From: Chitinophaga pinensis
GTDB taxonomy: Bacteria; Bacteroidota; Bacteroidia; UKL13-3
NCBI GenBank assembly: GCA_945876985.1
Contig: CAMCQX010000112.1
Coordinates: 1 to 6,051, forward strand
DNA: 6,051 bases
Reading direction: 5' to 3'
Part shown: one piece after another, positions 5,499 to 6,051 of the stretch
How positions within the stretch are numbered: the stretch's first letter is position 1
How the letters are laid out: each line of letters begins with the position of its first letter
Notes under the pieces: model-generated
Told to the model about the DNA's origin: nothing
The model's input: only the letters and a program-made list of their open reading frames with translations
The model's database searches: none
Program-made: the position numbers and the translations under genes

Positions 5499-5509
5499 TA
5501 CATTGCGCC
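5499..5509 (+). promoter_or_regulatory. Candidate promoter element TACATTGCGCC before the DUF4290 gene
   Basis: This string shares TAnnTTGCGCC with the sequence upstream of the aspartokinase gene. It ends three bases before the ATG at 5513. If TACATTG is a variant -7 box, transcription would begin at or next to the start codon and the message would be nearly leaderless. A TTTT at 5475-5478 is about 20 bases upstream but is not the TTTG consensus. Confidence 0.3.
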
Positions 5510-5512
5510 TTT

Positions 5513-6051
5513 ATGGGAAATGAATTAAGTTTAGAATACAATACTGAACGCAGTAAATTAATATTATCGGAATACGGACGCAGTATTCAAAAAATGGTGG
5601 ATTACGCTACCAAAATTGAAGACGTTGAAAAACGTCAAAAAGTTGCTGATGAAATATTGACTTTAATGGGTCAGCTGAATCCGCATTTGCGTGACATAGC
5701 TGATTACAAGCATAAATTATATGATCACTTATTCATCATTTCTGATTTTAAATTAGAACTAGAATCACCATACCCGAAACCTACTCCAGAAACTGTATTT
5801 GTAAAACCTGCAGCCATGAAATATCCGCAGCAAAAAATAACCTATCGTTTTTATGGAAAAAATATTGAGAAAATGATTCATAAAGTGACAGAATTGCCTG
5901 AAGGGCAATTTAAAACTTCTTACATCAATGCCATTGGTAGTTTTATGAAAACAAACTGCAGAAATTGGAACGATGAAGTTATTGGTGATGAACAAATTAT
6001 GGCTCACTTAGCGCAATTAAGTGAAGGTAAAATTATTATAGATGATGCTGG
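5513..6051 (+). CDS. DUF4290 family protein, N-terminal part (cut by window edge)
   Basis: The frame opens at ATG 5513 (MGNELSLEYNTERSKLILSE) and continues without a stop for 179 codons to the window end. Hallmarks of the family are YNTERSKLILSEYGRSIQKM at residues 9-28, LTLMGQLNPHLRDIADYKHK near 49-68, the following LYDHLFIISDFKLELESPYP block, and MKTNCRNWNDEVI near 144-156. The protein is soluble, has no signal peptide and is rich in charged residues. DUF4290 is a conserved Bacteroidota family of unknown function. From memory it is often found beside murA (peptidoglycan precursor synthesis), which would lie downstream, outside this window. The TPR terminator upstream separates it from the previous gene. 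The open frame on the other strand (5765-6007) is its shadow. I do not know its biochemical role. Confidence 0.88.
   Translation, partial: MGNELSLEYNTERSKLILSEYGRSIQKMVDYATKIEDVEKRQKVADEILTLMGQLNPHLRDIADYKHKLYDHLFIISDFKLELESPYPKPTPETVFVKPAAMKYPQQKITYRFYGKNIEKMIHKVTELPEGQFKTSYINAIGSFMKTNCRNWNDEVIGDEQIMAHLAQLSEGKIIIDDA

Noticed and set aside
5765..6007. Minus-strand open frame of 80 codons
   Set aside because: It lies wholly opposite the DUF4290 coding frame, which has family motifs on the plus strand.
1..6051. Search for an undescribed system (defence, toxin-antitoxin, biosynthetic cluster, mobile element)
   Set aside because: All six genes belong to recognisable housekeeping or phylum-typical families, with no transposase, phage, nuclease or small paired genes. 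Only the repeat-filled spacer is unusual.

Overview
The window is AT-rich chromosomal DNA that I assign to a Bacteroidota bacterium. Four things point there: a DUF4290 protein (a family I know only from this phylum), a Bacteroidota-type promoter (TTTG, 19 bases, TACTTTTG) ahead of the TPR gene, the absence of clear Shine-Dalgarno sequences before the starts, and two exported proteins with short Lys-rich signal peptides of the usual Bacteroidota style. The sequence does not fix the genus.

Layout. Bases 1-334 (minus strand) hold the N-terminal half of CcmB, a membrane subunit of the cytochrome c/haem export machinery, cut by the window edge. Bases 335-673 carry no gene. They hold a perfect 26-bp inverted repeat (376-445) and a short-repeat array (about 457-703) whose last unit runs into the 3' end of the next gene. 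Bases 674-1765 (minus) encode an exported alkaline phosphatase with a complete metal and catalytic residue set and a TTG start. A 79-bp divergent intergenic region follows. On the plus strand come a single-domain asparaginase (1845-2333), a monofunctional aspartokinase with C-terminal ACT domains (2530-3789), an exported TPR protein with long Lys/Ala-rich insertions (3923-5311) closed by a clear intrinsic terminator (5339-5369), and the first 179 codons of a DUF4290 protein (5513 to the window end).

How the genes relate. This looks like ordinary housekeeping chromosome rather than an accessory island. The only metabolic link visible is that the asparaginase would yield aspartate, which is the substrate of the aspartokinase next to it; the 196-bp gap argues against tight coupling. 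The phosphatase and the TPR protein act outside the cytoplasm. I found no phage, transposase, CRISPR, toxin-antitoxin or defence genes, and nothing that qualifies as an undescribed system. The most unusual part is the repeat array, because its unit includes a copy of the last nine codons and stop of the phosphatase gene.
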